From assembly GCF_001679645.1 (NCBI RefSeq), contig NZ_LRUN01000040.1:1-64000 (forward strand): a DNA stretch of 64,000 nucleotides, in the 5' to 3' direction. Position 1 is the stretch's first letter, and every line of letters begins with the position of its first letter. This DNA comes from Pseudomonas bananamidigenes (lineage in GTDB: Bacteria > Pseudomonadota > Gammaproteobacteria > Pseudomonadales > Pseudomonadaceae). Shown piece after piece: positions 54,476-64,000 of the stretch. Position numbers and translations under genes: made by a program. Under the pieces are notes generated by a model, which did no database searches, was not told where the DNA came from, and saw only the letters and a program-made list of their open reading frames with translations.

Positions 54476-54724
54476 TCAATCAGCCTTATCAGCAGTGCGA
54501 GCGTTAGGTTTACGGAGACGGGAAACCGGCGCGACATGAGCCGAGCCGTTGTTCAGGGCGATCATCAGCGCGGGCAGCCAGCGGCCCAGCAGGCTGAACA
54601 GATCACCGGCGCCGACCTGGCGGTTGGCGGTTTTGAGTACGCGGCCCAGGCAGGCATCGTCGTCACGGCCGGACGGCGAGGCGTTGAGCATGTCGCGCAA
54701 AGACTGTTCAAACGGATCGTGCAT
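54476..54724 (-). CDS. crfX: Small conserved protein CrfX
   Basis: An 82-residue soluble protein of the cmaX-crfX-cmpX-sigX-oprF cluster with no recognised domain. It has an N-terminal amphipathic stretch (MHDPFEQSLRDMLNAS) and a hydrophobic middle (LFSLLGRWLPALMIAL) that might associate with membrane. The ATG at 54724 has GAGAGGTG upstream, better placed than the GTG at 54730. It is very tightly linked to cmpX. The function is not known; the symbol follows the conserved locus order. Confidence 0.85.
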   Translation of the reverse strand: MHDPFEQSLRDMLNASPSGRDDDACLGRVLKTANRQVGAGDLFSLLGRWLPALMIALNNGSAHVAPVSRLRKPNARTADKAD

Positions 54725-54787
54725 ACGCACCTCTCGTGATGTCTGTGGAAGACGCGGGCAAATTTGGTCGGGTCACATGGCCCATCG

Positions 54788-55783
54788 TCAAACCCAGCGC
54801 AATCGGCGGAACAACCACCATTGTCCGAGCGCCACCAGAACCATCAGCAGGCACGCCACCAGAAAGCCGTAAGGGTTTCCGGAAAGCGGAATTCCACCGA
54901 CATTGATCCCCAGCAGGCCGGTGAGAAAACTCATCGGCAGGAAGATCCCGGTGATGATCCCGAAGCGATACATGGTGCGATTCATGCGCACGCTCAAACG
55001 CCGGTCTTCGGTGTCCAGCACAAGCCCCACGCGCTCCCGGGTCAATTCGAGCTCTTCGAGATAGCGGGTCAGGCTGTTGTTCAATTCGTTCCAGTAGTCC
55101 GCGTCGTCATCGACGAACCATGGCAGTTTTATCCGTGTCAGCTGTCCGAAAATTTCCCGCTGCGGTGCAAGAAAACGCTTCAGTCCGGCCGCCCGGCGAC
55201 GGATGTGCAAAACCGCTCCGTGTTCGGGGGTATACCGTTCGTCGGCATCCAGCTTTTCTTCCTCTTCATCGACCACTTCCGACAGGCAAGTGACCAGATC
55301 CTGCACCTTGTTGGTGAGGTATTGCGCCAGATAAAGAATGAGTTCGGACGAAGTTTTCGGGCCCTTGCCCTCCCCCAGCATCGCCAGCAATTCATCGGTG
55401 GCGCGCAATGGGCGCAGACGCAGGGAAATCACACGCTGGGCCGAAGCGAAAATCCGTACCGAAACCATATCTTCAGGCTCGGCACCGGGATTGAGGTTGA
55501 CCCCGCGCAAAAACAGCAGCAATTCGGAGTCAGGCAGCGGCAACAGCCGTGGACGGGTATTCTCTTCCAGCAGCAGATCGCAGGTAAATTCGTTGAGCCC
55601 GCTGGATTTGCGCAGCCAGGTCTGGGTCTGCGGATGACTGCGATCCCAGTGCAGCCACAGGCTTTCATGGGCCTGCAGCTGCAAGTCGTCGAGTTCAGTC
55701 CGGGCTATCGAACGCGCACCGCCTTTACCGTCCAGCACCAGGGCATGCACCAGCCCCCATTGCGCGTTTTCTTCCTCGAACAT
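54788..55783 (-). CDS. cmaX: CorA/ZntB-family divalent cation transporter CmaX
   Basis: A 331-residue 2-TM-GxN transporter. It has a long cytosolic alpha/beta domain with coiled helices (LILYLAQYLTNKVQDLVTCL, TRYLEELELTRERVGL), then two C-terminal helices joined by the pore motif GLLGINVGGIPL, with GIN in place of CorA's GMN, as in ZntB. Zinc or magnesium transport is inferred from the family. The ATG at 55783 (MFEEENAQWGLV) is preceded by GGGGTGAGG. It opens the cmaX-crfX-cmpX-sigX-oprF run. Confidence 0.93.
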   Translation of the reverse strand: MFEEENAQWGLVHALVLDGKGGARSIARTELDDLQLQAHESLWLHWDRSHPQTQTWLRKSSGLNEFTCDLLLEENTRPRLLPLPDSELLLFLRGVNLNPGAEPEDMVSVRIFASAQRVISLRLRPLRATDELLAMLGEGKGPKTSSELILYLAQYLTNKVQDLVTCLSEVVDEEEEKLDADERYTPEHGAVLHIRRRAAGLKRFLAPQREIFGQLTRIKLPWFVDDDADYWNELNNSLTRYLEELELTRERVGLVLDTEDRRLSVRMNRTMYRFGIITGIFLPMSFLTGLLGINVGGIPLSGNPYGFLVACLLMVLVALGQWWLFRRLRWV

Positions 55784-55807
55784 CCTCACCCCGGTAGTTG
55801 CCGCGAT

Positions 55808-56299
55808 TTATTCAGGCATTTTCAGCGGGCTCGGCGAGATGATCACGCCGTTGTTGTCCGCATAAATGTATTGGCCCGGATGAAAGGTGACACCCGCGAA
55901 AGTCACCGGCACGTTGAGGTCGCCGATACCGCGCTTGTCGGTCTTCATCGGGTGGCTGGCCAGTGCCTGCACGCCGAGATCGGTCTGGGCGATGACATCC
56001 ACGTCACGGATGCAACCGTAGATCACCAGCCCTTCCCAACCGTTTTTCGAGGCCTTCTCAGCCAGCATGTCGCCCAGCAGCGCACGCCGCAGGGATCCGC
56101 CGCCATCGACCACCAGCACCTTGCCGTTGCCCTTGAGTTCGACCTGCTCCTTGACCAGCGAGTTGTCTTCGAAGCATTTGATGGTCACGATCTCGCCGCC
56201 GAAGGAATCACGGCCGCCGAAATTGCTGAACATCGGTTCCAGCACCTGCACCAGCTCCGGATAGGCATCGCACAGGTCAGGCGTGAGGTAATGGTTCAT
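55808..56299 (-). CDS. rraA: RraA-family protein (RNase E regulator / HMG aldolase fold)
   Basis: A 163-residue RraA fold protein, a trimeric ring former. It has [43 protein letters not shown] and [14 protein letters not shown], the last bearing the Arg-Asp of the family's active site. RraA binds RNase E in E. coli, while relatives act as HMG/CHA aldolases; a choice cannot be made from sequence alone. AGGAGT precedes the ATG at 56299. It lies between cmaX and a hydrolase, as in P. aeruginosa. Confidence 0.9.
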   Translation of the reverse strand: MNHYLTPDLCDAYPELVQVLEPMFSNFGGRDSFGGEIVTIKCFEDNSLVKEQVELKGNGKVLVVDGGGSLRRALLGDMLAEKASKNGWEGLVIYGCIRDVDVIAQTDLGVQALASHPMKTDKRGIGDLNVPVTFAGVTFHPGQYIYADNNGVIISPSPLKMPE

Positions 56300-56525
56300 C
56301 GAATAACTCCTGTAACAAGGAAGACGATCATGGATGTCGCATTCTTTGGAAACGAGATCCGGCGGCCGCTGTTTACCTTGGTTCAACCAATGGTCGCTGA
56401 GCGAACCTGAACACAAGCTGAAACGTAATAGCGAAACAGTCACCAAATGTGACCGGAACCGTCCAATGCGTCATATCTTAGCCGCAACCCGGTTCGAACG
56501 AAATGCCCTTTTCAGAGCCTTGCGC

Positions 56526-57515
56526 TCATCCCGCTGCCGCCAGATCCACCTTTTCGCCGAGTAACGGCGTGTGCTGGTCAGTCAACCAGCGCGCCACCAG
56601 CGGCCAGACTTCGGTCTGGGCGGCCTTGCTCACCAGCATCTCGACATGACCGAAGTTTTCGCCGAAGCCCTGTTCGCGCCCCAAGTTGATGAATTGCTTG
56701 TGCTCGGAGCCGATCTGCTCGAACAGTTTGCGGCAGGCCCAGGCCGGATCCTGATGATCCCCGGCCGCCGTTACGGCCAGTACGGGCACCTGAACATCGG
56801 CAAGCCCCGCCCACCAATCCTTGTCCTTGTCGCCAAAACGCCCGAACAGGCCGTACCAGCGCATGCTTTCCAGCGCCAGGCCGATCGGTTCGTCCTCCGG
56901 ACCACGCTTGAGCCGCGAGCCGGACAGCTGGGCAAATCGTTTGAGAATGAAGCGTCCGCTCCACTCCACCGGCGGTATTTTCAACGGCCAATACGTGCGG
57001 CTGACCTGGGTGCCGAAAAAAGCTGCCGATGCCACGGCCGGTTCGCCAAGGTATTCGCCGCCCAGCGCTGCCGCGAGCGTAATGCCGCCCAACGAATGGC
57101 CGATCCAGTGCGGAACCTGCCCGCTCTGTTCACGCACGAACGCGGCAATGGCCGGCAGGTCGTAACGGGCGTAGTCGGCAACACGGTTGCGGCGATAGTC
57201 TTCGTTACGCCGGGACATGCCGTGGCCGCGCATTTCCGGGATCCACACATCAAACCCCAGACGTGTCAGATAAGCGCCCAACCCCAGGCCTTTTGGGGAA
57301 AACCAGAAGCGCCGGTTGGAGAAGCTGCCATGCAGCAAAATCACCGGTACACCGCGTGACGCCGGCTCATCAGCCATGCCGAGACGGGTCACCGCGATTT
57401 CCACGGACCCGTCAGGGCTGTTGCCCGGCTTCAAACGGTAGATGTCTTCGCTCAGATCACCGCGGCGTTCAGCGCTGATCAGAGCGACAGGAAAAAGGTT
57501 GCTGCTGCTTTGCAT
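56526..57515 (-). CDS. Alpha/beta hydrolase
   Basis: A 329-residue alpha/beta-hydrolase. It has the oxyanion motif VILLHGSFSNRRFWFSP, EMRGHGMSRR, the nucleophile elbow GHSLGG with its Ser, and late segments VTAAGDHQDP (Asp) and FGHVEML (His). The ATG at 57515 is chosen; a frame continuing to 57590 runs through the ppsA terminator hairpin. No signal peptide is evident. It follows ppsA on the same strand, separated by a terminator ending 13 bases before its start. The substrate is unknown. Confidence 0.85.
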   Translation of the reverse strand: MQSSSNLFPVALISAERRGDLSEDIYRLKPGNSPDGSVEIAVTRLGMADEPASRGVPVILLHGSFSNRRFWFSPKGLGLGAYLTRLGFDVWIPEMRGHGMSRRNEDYRRNRVADYARYDLPAIAAFVREQSGQVPHWIGHSLGGITLAAALGGEYLGEPAVASAAFFGTQVSRTYWPLKIPPVEWSGRFILKRFAQLSGSRLKRGPEDEPIGLALESMRWYGLFGRFGDKDKDWWAGLADVQVPVLAVTAAGDHQDPAWACRKLFEQIGSEHKQFINLGREQGFGENFGHVEMLVSKAAQTEVWPLVARWLTDQHTPLLGEKVDLAAAG

Positions 57516-57528
57516 GATGCTCTTGCAC

Positions 57529-57559
57529 AAAAAAGGGCGGCATCCGGAGAGCCCGCCCT
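57529..57559 (-). terminator. Terminator of ppsA, next to the hydrolase start
   Basis: On the minus strand AGGGCGG / CCGCCCT (57534-57540 and 57553-57559) is followed by six U. It lies 55 bases past the ppsA stop and only 13 bases before the hydrolase ATG. Confidence 0.72.
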
Positions 57560-57613
57560 GTTTCAATCTTAAAGCCCCGACCCGGTTCAACGGGCCGAGG
57601 CTTCATTCACGGC

Positions 57614-59986
57614 TTATTCCGCCTGACCTTCAGCCAGGAAGAACCAGGTTTCCAGCACGGTGTCCGGGTTCAGCGACACGCTTTCGATGCCCTGCTCCAT
57701 CAGCCATTTGGCCAGGTCCGGATGGTCCGAAGGGCCCTGCCCGCAGATGCCGATGTACTTGCCGGCCTTGTTGCACGCGGCAATCGCATTGGCCAGCAGC
57801 TTCTTGACCGCCGGATTACGCTCGTCGAACAGATGCGCGATGATTCCGGAGTCACGGTCAAGACCCAGTGTCAGTTGGGTCAGGTCGTTGGAACCGATCG
57901 AGAAACCGTCGAAGAATTCGAGGAACTCTTCGGCCAGGATCGCGTTGGACGGCAGTTCGCACATCATGATCACGCGCAGGCCATTGTCGCCGCGCTTCAA
58001 GCCGTTTTCGGCCAGCAGATCGACCACCTGGCTCGCTTCGCCCAGGGTCCGTACGAACGGCACCATGATTTCGACGTTGGTCAGGCCCATCTCGTTGCGC
58101 ACGCGTTTCAGTGCACGGCACTCGAGCTCGAAGCAGTCACGGAACGATTCGCTGATGTAACGCGAAGCGCCGCGGAAGCCCAGCATCGGGTTTTCTTCTT
58201 CCGGCTCGTACAGCTTGCCGCCGATCAGGTTGGCGTATTCGTTGGACTTGAAGTCCGACAGACGCACGATGACCTTCTTCGGAGCGAATGCAGCCGCCAG
58301 GGTGCTGATGCCTTCGACCAGTTTCTCGACATAGAAACCGACCGGATCGTCGTAACCGGCAATGCGCTTGTCAACGCTTTCCTTGATGTCCTGCGGCAGA
58401 CCGTCGTAATTCAACAGCGCTTTCGGGTGAACGCCGATCATGCGGTTGATGATGAATTCCAGACGAGCCAGGCCCACACCGGCGTTCGGCAGTTGCGCGA
58501 AGTCGAAGGCGCGGTCAGGGTTGCCGACGTTCATCATGATCTTGAACGGCAGCTCCGGCATGGCGTCCACGGAGTTCTTCTTGACGTCGAAGCCCAGCTC
58601 GCCTTCAAAGATGTAACCGGTGTCGCCTTCGGCGCAGGACACGGTCACGCCCTGACCATCCTTCAGCAGCTGGGTGGCGTTGCCGCAACCCACGACAGCC
58701 GGGATACCCAGCTCACGGGCGATGATCGCCGCGTGGCAGGTACGGCCGCCTCGGTTGGTGACGATGGCGCTGGCACGCTTCATCACCGGCTCCCAGTCCG
58801 GATCGGTCATGTCGGAGACCAGCACGTCGCCCGGCTGGACCTTGTCCATTTCCGATACGTCGCGAATGATCCGCACCTTGCCGGCACCGATGCGCTGACC
58901 GATGGCACGGCCTTCCACCAGCACGGTGCCGGTTTCCTTCAGCAGGTAACGTTCCATGACGTTGGCCTGGGTGCGGCTCTTCACGGTTTCCGGACGGGCC
59001 TGCACGATGTACAGCTTGCCGTCGTCACCGTCCTTGGCCCATTCGATGTCCATCGGACAGCCGTAGTGCTTCTCGATGATCATCGCCTGCTTGGCCAGCT
59101 CGCTGACTTCGGCGTCGGTCAGGCAGAAACGTGCGCGGTCGGCCTTGTCGACATCGACGGTCTTCACGGAACGACCGGCCTTGGCCTCGTCGCCGTAGAT
59201 CATCTTGATGGCCTTGCTGCCCAGGTTGCGGCGCAGGATCGCCGGACGACCGGCCTCCAGCGTGCCCTTGTGGACATAGAATTCGTCCGGGTTCACCGCG
59301 CCCTGTACGACGGTTTCACCCAGGCCGTAGGCGCCGGTGATGAACACCACGTCACGGAAACCGGATTCGGTATCGAGGGTGAACATCACGCCGGCGGTGC
59401 CGGTTTCCGAACGCACCATGCGCTGCACGCCGGCGGACAGGGCGACCAGTTTGTGGTCGAAGCCCTGGTGGACGCGGTAGGAGATGGCGCGATCGTTGAA
59501 CAGCGATGCGAACACTTCCTTGGCCGCGCGGATCACGTTGTCGACGCCGCGGATGTTGAGGAAGGTTTCCTGCTGACCGGCGAACGAAGCGTCCGGGAGG
59601 TCTTCGGCGGTGGCGGAGGAACGCACGGCCACGGCCACGTCAGGATTGCCGGCCGACAGCGCAGCGAATGCGGTGCGGATCTCGGTGTTCAGTTTTTCAG
59701 GGAATTCGGCTTCCATGATCCATTGACGGATCTGGGCGCCGGTCTTGGCCAGGGCATTGACATCGTCGACGTCCAGGGCGTCGAGCGCCTGGTGGATCCG
59801 CTCGTTGAGGCCGCTCAGTTCGAGAAAGTCGCGATAGGCCTGCGCGGTGGTGGCGAAACCGCCGGGGACCGACACACCGGCACCGGCCAGGTTGCTGATC
59901 ATCTCGCCCAGGGATGCGTTCTTGCCCCCCACATGCTCAACATCGTGTTTGCCGAGCTTATCGAGGGAAACTACGTACTCTACCAA
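57614..59986 (-). CDS. ppsA: Phosphoenolpyruvate synthase
   Basis: Gluconeogenic enzyme of 790 residues that makes phosphoenolpyruvate from pyruvate and ATP. The N-terminal ATP-binding domain ([35 protein letters not shown]), the swivelling domain with the phosphorylated His in [21 protein letters not shown], and the C-terminal barrel ([32 protein letters not shown]) are complete. The start is TTG at 59986 with GGAGAG six bases upstream; no ATG fits. It is divergent from its regulator ppsR. Confidence 0.97.
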   Translation of the reverse strand: MVEYVVSLDKLGKHDVEHVGGKNASLGEMISNLAGAGVSVPGGFATTAQAYRDFLELSGLNERIHQALDALDVDDVNALAKTGAQIRQWIMEAEFPEKLNTEIRTAFAALSAGNPDVAVAVRSSATAEDLPDASFAGQQETFLNIRGVDNVIRAAKEVFASLFNDRAISYRVHQGFDHKLVALSAGVQRMVRSETGTAGVMFTLDTESGFRDVVFITGAYGLGETVVQGAVNPDEFYVHKGTLEAGRPAILRRNLGSKAIKMIYGDEAKAGRSVKTVDVDKADRARFCLTDAEVSELAKQAMIIEKHYGCPMDIEWAKDGDDGKLYIVQARPETVKSRTQANVMERYLLKETGTVLVEGRAIGQRIGAGKVRIIRDVSEMDKVQPGDVLVSDMTDPDWEPVMKRASAIVTNRGGRTCHAAIIARELGIPAVVGCGNATQLLKDGQGVTVSCAEGDTGYIFEGELGFDVKKNSVDAMPELPFKIMMNVGNPDRAFDFAQLPNAGVGLARLEFIINRMIGVHPKALLNYDGLPQDIKESVDKRIAGYDDPVGFYVEKLVEGISTLAAAFAPKKVIVRLSDFKSNEYANLIGGKLYEPEEENPMLGFRGASRYISESFRDCFELECRALKRVRNEMGLTNVEIMVPFVRTLGEASQVVDLLAENGLKRGDNGLRVIMMCELPSNAILAEEFLEFFDGFSIGSNDLTQLTLGLDRDSGIIAHLFDERNPAVKKLLANAIAACNKAGKYIGICGQGPSDHPDLAKWLMEQGIESVSLNPDTVLETWFFLAEGQAE

Positions 59987-60160
59987 GGTGATCTCTCCAC
60001 TAACTGTGTTGGAAAAGCTCAGAAACCGGCGGCTCGGGGGAGCGTCGGCCGGTTGTATGGCCTGGACCTGGAAAATAAGTGAGAATGCGGGCCATCGGCG
60101 GCCGACAAATCGCGCCTATCATATCCAGAAATGCTCATTAGCTTAAGGCCCAGGGTGCAA

Positions 60161-60979
60161 ATGAAACGATCTGCTTTCTTTATCTCCGATGGCACCGGCA
60201 TCACGGCCGAAACCCTGGGTCAAAGCCTTCTGGCGCAGTTCGAAAACATTACCTTCACCAAGCTCACGCGACCTTACATCGACAACGCGGACAAAGCGCG
60301 GGCCATGGTACAACAAATCAACAAAGCCGCTGAAACCGATGGTTTCCGGCCGATCATCTTCGACACCATCGTCAATCAGGACATCCGTGAGATTCTCGCA
60401 ACCTCCAATGGTTTCATGATCGACATCTTCTCGACGTTCCTCGCCCCTCTCGAACAGGAACTGACCGAGCATTCTTCCTACACCGTCGGCAAGTCCCATT
60501 CAATCGGCCACAACTCCAACTACATGGAGCGGATCGAAGCGGTGAACTTCGCCCTCGACAACGACGATGGCGCACGCACCCACTATTACGACAAGGCCGA
60601 CCTGATACTAGTGGGGGTGTCGCGATGTGGTAAGACGCCGACGTGTCTGTACATGGCCATGCAGTTCGGCATCCGCGCCGCCAACTATCCGCTGACCGAA
60701 GACGACATGGAGCGCCTGCAACTGCCGTCCGCCCTGCGCGCCCACCAGCACAAGCTGTTCGGCCTGACCATCGACCCGGACCGCCTTACCGCGATCCGCA
60801 ACGAACGCAAGCCCAACAGCCGCTATTCAAGCTACGCCCAGTGCGAGTTCGAAGTGCGCGAGGTGGAGAACCTGTTCCGCCGCGAGAACATCCCGCACAT
60901 CAACTCCACACATTTTTCCGTGGAAGAGATTTCGGCGAAGATTCTGGTGGAGAAAGGCGTCGAGCGGCGTTTCAAATAA
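60161..60979 (+). CDS. ppsR: PEP synthase regulatory protein (kinase/pyrophosphorylase)
   Basis: A bifunctional DUF299-family enzyme of 272 residues that phosphorylates and dephosphorylates PpsA with ADP and Pi. The P-loop-like [15 protein letters not shown] and the N-terminal [20 protein letters not shown] identify it. AGGGTGCAA precedes the ATG at 60161; an upstream in-frame start at 60131 is not supported. It is divergent from ppsA across 174 bases, which fits the functional pair. A REPIN follows. Confidence 0.95.
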   Translation: MKRSAFFISDGTGITAETLGQSLLAQFENITFTKLTRPYIDNADKARAMVQQINKAAETDGFRPIIFDTIVNQDIREILATSNGFMIDIFSTFLAPLEQELTEHSSYTVGKSHSIGHNSNYMERIEAVNFALDNDDGARTHYYDKADLILVGVSRCGKTPTCLYMAMQFGIRAANYPLTEDDMERLQLPSALRAHQHKLFGLTIDPDRLTAIRNERKPNSRYSSYAQCEFEVREVENLFRRENIPHINSTHFSVEEISAKILVEKGVERRFK

Positions 60980-61002
60980 CGCTGTGGTGTCTATCTGACG
61001 CC

Positions 61003-61094
61003 ATCGCGGGCAAGCCAGGCTCCCACAGGTGTTGTGGCGTTTGCAGAGATTGCAGCCGCCACAAAACCCTGTGGGAGCCTGGCTTGCCCGCGAA
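61003..61094. repeat. REPIN (CGCGGGCAAGCCAGGCTCCC type)
   Basis: Inverted arms at 61003-61028 and 61069-61094 (CGCGGGCAAGCCAGGCTCCC and its reverse complement) carry a GCCAGGC core unlike the other classes here. It lies between the convergent genes ppsR and prpD. Confidence 0.85.
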
Positions 61095-61112
61095 GAACGA
61101 TAACGCGGTCCC

Positions 61113-62597
61113 TCAGATAACAAACAAATCGACAAACCGGTTCACCGGCGTGTCTTCAAGCCGCGCCTGATCCTTGCACACCGCCAGAATCTTCCCGCTG
61201 CGCTGCCCGGTGAACCGGGTGGCCAGATTTGCCCTGAACTTGTCCTCCAGCAGTGGGATACCCTCGGAACGGCGCCGGCGGTGACCGATCGGATATTCCA
61301 CCACCACGTTTTCGGTGCTGGAACCGTCCTTGAAAAACACCTGCACCGCGTTGGCAATCGAGCGTTTGTCGGCTTCGAGGTATTCGCGGGTGAAGCGCGG
61401 ATCCTCGACGATGACCATTTTTTCCCGCAGCACATCGATGATCGGATGGGCCGCGTGAAACTCATCCTCGTACTGCTCCGCCACCAGATTGCCGAACGCC
61501 AGCGGCACGGCGGTCATGTACTGGAGGCAGTGATCGCGATCGGCGGCGTTGGCCAACGGGCCGACCTTGGAAATGATGCGGATCGCCGATTCGTGGGTGG
61601 TGATGACGATGCGGTCGATTTCATGCAGGCGATTACGCACCTGCGGGTGCAGGGTCACGGCGGCTTCGCAGGCGGTTTGCGCGTGGAATTCGGCGGGGAA
61701 GCTGATCTTGAACAGCACGTTTTCCATCACGTAACTGCCAAACGGCCGCGAAAAGCTGAAGGCGCGTTTGCCTCCAGGCTTGAGCGCCAGATCGTTGTTG
61801 GTGTGGCTGAACAGCACGTCATAAAACCCCCACTGTTTCGCCGTCAACACACCGGGAATGCCCATCTCGCCGCGCATCGCGATATCCGCCAGACGTACTC
61901 CGCGACTGGACGCATCCCCCGCCGCCCAGGATTTGCGCGAACCGGCATTCGGCGCATGTCGGTAAGTGCGCAACGCCTGACCATCGGCAAACGCATGGGA
62001 CAACGCCGACAGCAATTGCTCGCGATTGGCCCCCATGAGTCTGGCGACAACGGCTGTGGAAGCCACTTTCACCAGAATGACGTGGTCCAGACCTACCCGG
62101 TTGAAGGAGTTTTCCAGGGCGATCACGCCTTGAATCTCGTGGGCCATGATCATCGCTTCGAGCACATCGCGCACCGTCAACGGCGCCTCGCCATTGGCCA
62201 GACGCTTTTGCGACAGGTGATCGGCCACCGCGAGAATGCCACCGAGGTTGTCCGACGGATGCCCCCATTCGGCGGCGAGCCAGGTGTCGTTGTAATCCAG
62301 CCAGCGCACGATGCAGCCGATGTCCCACGCGGCTTTTACCGGGTCGAGGCGATAGGAGGTGCCTGGCACCCGGGCACCGAACGGCACGACGGTGCCTTCG
62401 ACGATAGGGCCAAGGTGCTTGGTGCATTCAGGGAAACGCAGAGCCAGCAGGCCGCAGCCCAATGTGTCCATCAGACAGTTGCGGGCGGTGTCGAGGGCTT
62501 CGGAGGATTCGATTTTATAGGTGAGGACGTAATCGGCGATGTCCTGCAGGACACGGTCGTAGTCGGGGCGGTTGTTCAGGTCGACGTTGGCGCTCAT
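61113..62597 (-). CDS. prpD: 2-methylcitrate dehydratase
   Basis: A 494-residue MmgE/PrpD-family enzyme of the 2-methylcitrate cycle (propionate use) that dehydrates 2-methylcitrate. Family segments are [66 protein letters not shown] and [31 protein letters not shown] precedes the ATG. In pseudomonads prpD usually follows prpF at the end of the prp operon, as here, but the gap is enlarged by an inverted repeat. Since prpF and probably acnD are present, the role of prpD may be partly redundant. Confidence 0.96.
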   Translation of the reverse strand: MSANVDLNNRPDYDRVLQDIADYVLTYKIESSEALDTARNCLMDTLGCGLLALRFPECTKHLGPIVEGTVVPFGARVPGTSYRLDPVKAAWDIGCIVRWLDYNDTWLAAEWGHPSDNLGGILAVADHLSQKRLANGEAPLTVRDVLEAMIMAHEIQGVIALENSFNRVGLDHVILVKVASTAVVARLMGANREQLLSALSHAFADGQALRTYRHAPNAGSRKSWAAGDASSRGVRLADIAMRGEMGIPGVLTAKQWGFYDVLFSHTNNDLALKPGGKRAFSFSRPFGSYVMENVLFKISFPAEFHAQTACEAAVTLHPQVRNRLHEIDRIVITTHESAIRIISKVGPLANAADRDHCLQYMTAVPLAFGNLVAEQYEDEFHAAHPIIDVLREKMVIVEDPRFTREYLEADKRSIANAVQVFFKDGSSTENVVVEYPIGHRRRRSEGIPLLEDKFRANLATRFTGQRSGKILAVCKDQARLEDTPVNRFVDLFVI

Positions 62598-62906
62598 TGC
62601 GGTTCTCCTGGGTGGGGAATGATGAGTGGTGGGGGTCTTCCTCAGGGGCTGGTTGGTTTTTTGTTTAGAGCAGATCGTGGGTGTCTGCTTTGGGGTGTTT
62701 CGTCAGTTGGATTGTTGCCCTCACCCTAGCCCTCTCCCGGAGGGAGAGGGGACCGGATGGGGGATATTCAAGCGTTACGCCGACCTGAAAGTCCTTCTGT
62801 GAATCCATAATCGACTAGATCTTTCAGGTCGATATCTGACGCCAGACACCTCGGTCGGCCCCCTCTCCCTCCGGGAGAGGGCTGGGGTGAGGGCATCGAT
62901 TCCGGA
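62598..62906. other. prpF-prpD gap filled by an inverted repeat
   Basis: The 309-base gap contains no gene. Bases 62718-62893 are the inverted repeat listed separately; the rest (62598-62717) is the T/G-rich leader of prpD with no clear promoter. Confidence 0.7.
62718..62893. repeat. Nested inverted repeat (CCCTCACCC...GAGGGAGAGGGG family)
   Basis: The outer arms CCCTCACCCTAGCCCTCTCC (from 62718) and GGAGAGGGCTGGGGTGAGGG (ending 62893) are reverse complements except for one base, and each contains its own small palindrome (CTCCCGGAGGGAG and CTCCCTCCGGGAG). Inside them a second pair, CGACCTGAAAG (62781-62791) and CTTTCAGGTCG (62821-62831), is perfect. The layout resembles a non-autonomous palindromic element; the outer motif also occurs at 182-222. 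Confidence 0.8.
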
Positions 62907-64000
62907 TCAGAAGGAATCTCCAGGCACGCGGACGTACCCTTCCATCAACACCCGCGCACTACGGCTCATGATCGCCTTCTTCACAACCCACTCACCGTTT
63001 TCCAGGCTGGCCTCAGCCCCGACGCGCAACGTGCCGGACGGATGCCCGAAGCGCACCGCGTTACGCTCGACACCACCAGCGGCCAGATTCACCAACGTGC
63101 CGGAGATGGCCGCTGCCGTACCAATCGCCACCGCTGCCGTGCCCATCATCGCGTGGTGCAACTTGCCCATCGACAATGCCCGCACCAGCAGATCCACATC
63201 CCAGGCAGCAATCGACTTGCCACTGGACGCCACGTAATCCGCAGGTTTGGCCACAAACGCAACCTTCGGCGTGTGCTGACGTTTGGCCGCTTCGTCGATG
63301 TTGGAAATCAGCCCCATGCGCAACGCACCGTAGGCGCGAATGGTCTCGAACATCTGCAAGGCTTTCGGATCGCTGTTGATCGCGCTCTGCAGTTCGGTGC
63401 CGGTGTAGCCGATGTCTTCGGCGTTGACGAAGATCGTCGGAATGCCCGCGTTGATCATGGTGGCTTTGAATGTACCGACACCCGGCACTTCCAGTTCATC
63501 GATCAGGTTGCCGGTGGGGAACATCGAACCACCGCCGCCCTCTTCTTCCGCCGCCGGGTCCATGAATTCGACCTGGACTTCGGCAGCCGGGAAGGTCACG
63601 CCGTCGAGTTCGAAATCACCGGTTTCCTGGACTTCGCCGTTGGTGATCGGCACGTGAGCGATGATAGTCTTGCCGATGTTGGCCTGCCAGACGCGAACCA
63701 CCGCCACGCCGTTGTGCGGAATGCGGCTGGCGTCCACCAGGCCGTTGCTGATGGCGAAGGAGCCGACCGCCGCCGACAGGTTGCCGCAGTTGCCGCTCCA
63801 GTCCACGAACGGCTTGTCGATGGACACCTGACCGAACAGGTAATCGACGTCGTGATCGGCCTTGATGCTTTTCGACAGGATCACGGTTTTGCTGGTACTC
63901 GACGTGGCGCCGCCCATGCCGTCGATCTGTTTGTCGTACGGGTCGGGGCTGCCGATCACCCGCAGCAAAAGCGCATCGCGGGCCGGGCCGGGAATCTGCG
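62907..64000 (-). CDS. prpF: 2-methylaconitate cis-trans isomerase PrpF, 5' end beyond the window
   Basis: Partial gene that runs off the right edge; 364 codons are seen. PrpF isomerises 2-methylaconitate and works with AcnD in the 2-methylcitrate cycle. Recognised segments are GSPDPYDKQIDGMGGATSST, VDWSGNCGNLSAAVGSFAI with the catalytic-type Cys, and GMLHHAMMGTAA-like MGKLHHAMMGTAAVAIG. The frame stays open beyond an internal ATG at 63968 to the edge, with QIPGPARDALLLRVIG matching family sequence, so the real start is outside. It should be co-transcribed with prpD. Confidence 0.95.
   Translation of the reverse strand, partial: QIPGPARDALLLRVIGSPDPYDKQIDGMGGATSSTSKTVILSKSIKADHDVDYLFGQVSIDKPFVDWSGNCGNLSAAVGSFAISNGLVDASRIPHNGVAVVRVWQANIGKTIIAHVPITNGEVQETGDFELDGVTFPAAEVQVEFMDPAAEEEGGGGSMFPTGNLIDELEVPGVGTFKATMINAGIPTIFVNAEDIGYTGTELQSAINSDPKALQMFETIRAYGALRMGLISNIDEAAKRQHTPKVAFVAKPADYVASSGKSIAAWDVDLLVRALSMGKLHHAMMGTAAVAIGTAAAISGTLVNLAAGGVERNAVRFGHPSGTLRVGAEASLENGEWVVKKAIMSRSARVLMEGYVRVPGDSF

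Noticed and set aside
57722-60082. 786-residue plus-strand frame opposite ppsA
   Set aside because: Antisense shadow of a conserved gene; no domain and an implausible His/Asp-rich composition.

Overview
The window is chromosomal DNA of a fluorescent Pseudomonas, most likely of the P. fluorescens group. Four things support this: the gene orders match those known from Pseudomonas (tandem cbb3 oxidase clusters-ccoG-ccoH-ccoI-ccoS-hemN-anr; dnaX-ybaB-recR; smc-zipA-ligA; ppsA-rraA-cmaX-crfX-cmpX-sigX-oprF), the DNA is GC-rich with strong third-position GC bias, there are many long shadow ORFs opposite real genes, and there are many REP/REPIN hairpins of the type found in P. fluorescens. No phage, IS element, CRISPR array, rRNA or tRNA was seen. 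The only stable RNA gene found is the 4.5S SRP RNA.

Left third (1-17.6 kb): a micro-oxic respiration island. A small alpha/beta hydrolase is followed by two tandem ccoNOQP operons encoding cbb3-type cytochrome c oxidases, then (after a two-gene Phd/PIN toxin-antitoxin module) the assembly genes ccoG, ccoH, ccoI, ccoS and a SafE-type membrane gene, the anaerobic haem gene hemN, the oxygen-sensing regulator anr, and apt. Matches to the ANR/FNR box (TTGAT-N4-ATCAA) lie upstream of the first ccoN, ccoG and hemN, with a weaker one before the second ccoN. This suggests that the Anr encoded here controls the oxidases, their maturation and their haem supply.

Middle (17.6-33.9 kb, mostly minus strand): an acyl-CoA dehydrogenase, recR, ybaB and dnaX (DNA repair and replication), an uncharacterised SF1 helicase-like ATPase, ffs, a zinc-binding putative metallopeptidase, ligA, zipA, smc and a GntR regulator.

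33.9-42.8 kb: purine catabolism. xdhA, xdhB, xdhC and guaD convert guanine to xanthine and oxidise xanthine/hypoxanthine. They are flanked by two GntR regulators and a BenE-family transporter. Candidate operators are two TGAC-N6-GTCA palindromes before xdhA and one ATTGT-N2-ACAAT palindrome between the second regulator and the transporter.

42.8-64 kb: housekeeping and envelope genes. These are yggL, dacB (PBP4), a CHASE/PAS/PAS/GGDEF diguanylate cyclase, rlmKL, rmf with a strongly structured leader, pyrD, the oprF-sigX-cmpX-crfX-cmaX porin/envelope-stress cluster, rraA, an alpha/beta hydrolase, ppsA with its divergent regulator ppsR, and finally prpD and the 5'-truncated prpF of the 2-methylcitrate cycle, which runs off the right edge.

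Most of the window is conserved core genome. The parts that look accessory or undescribed are the toxin-antitoxin insertion in the cco locus, the orphan helicase between dnaX and ffs, the REPIN population including one mosaic copy, and the nested inverted repeat inside the prp operon. I did not find a multi-gene system that I can defend as wholly new.
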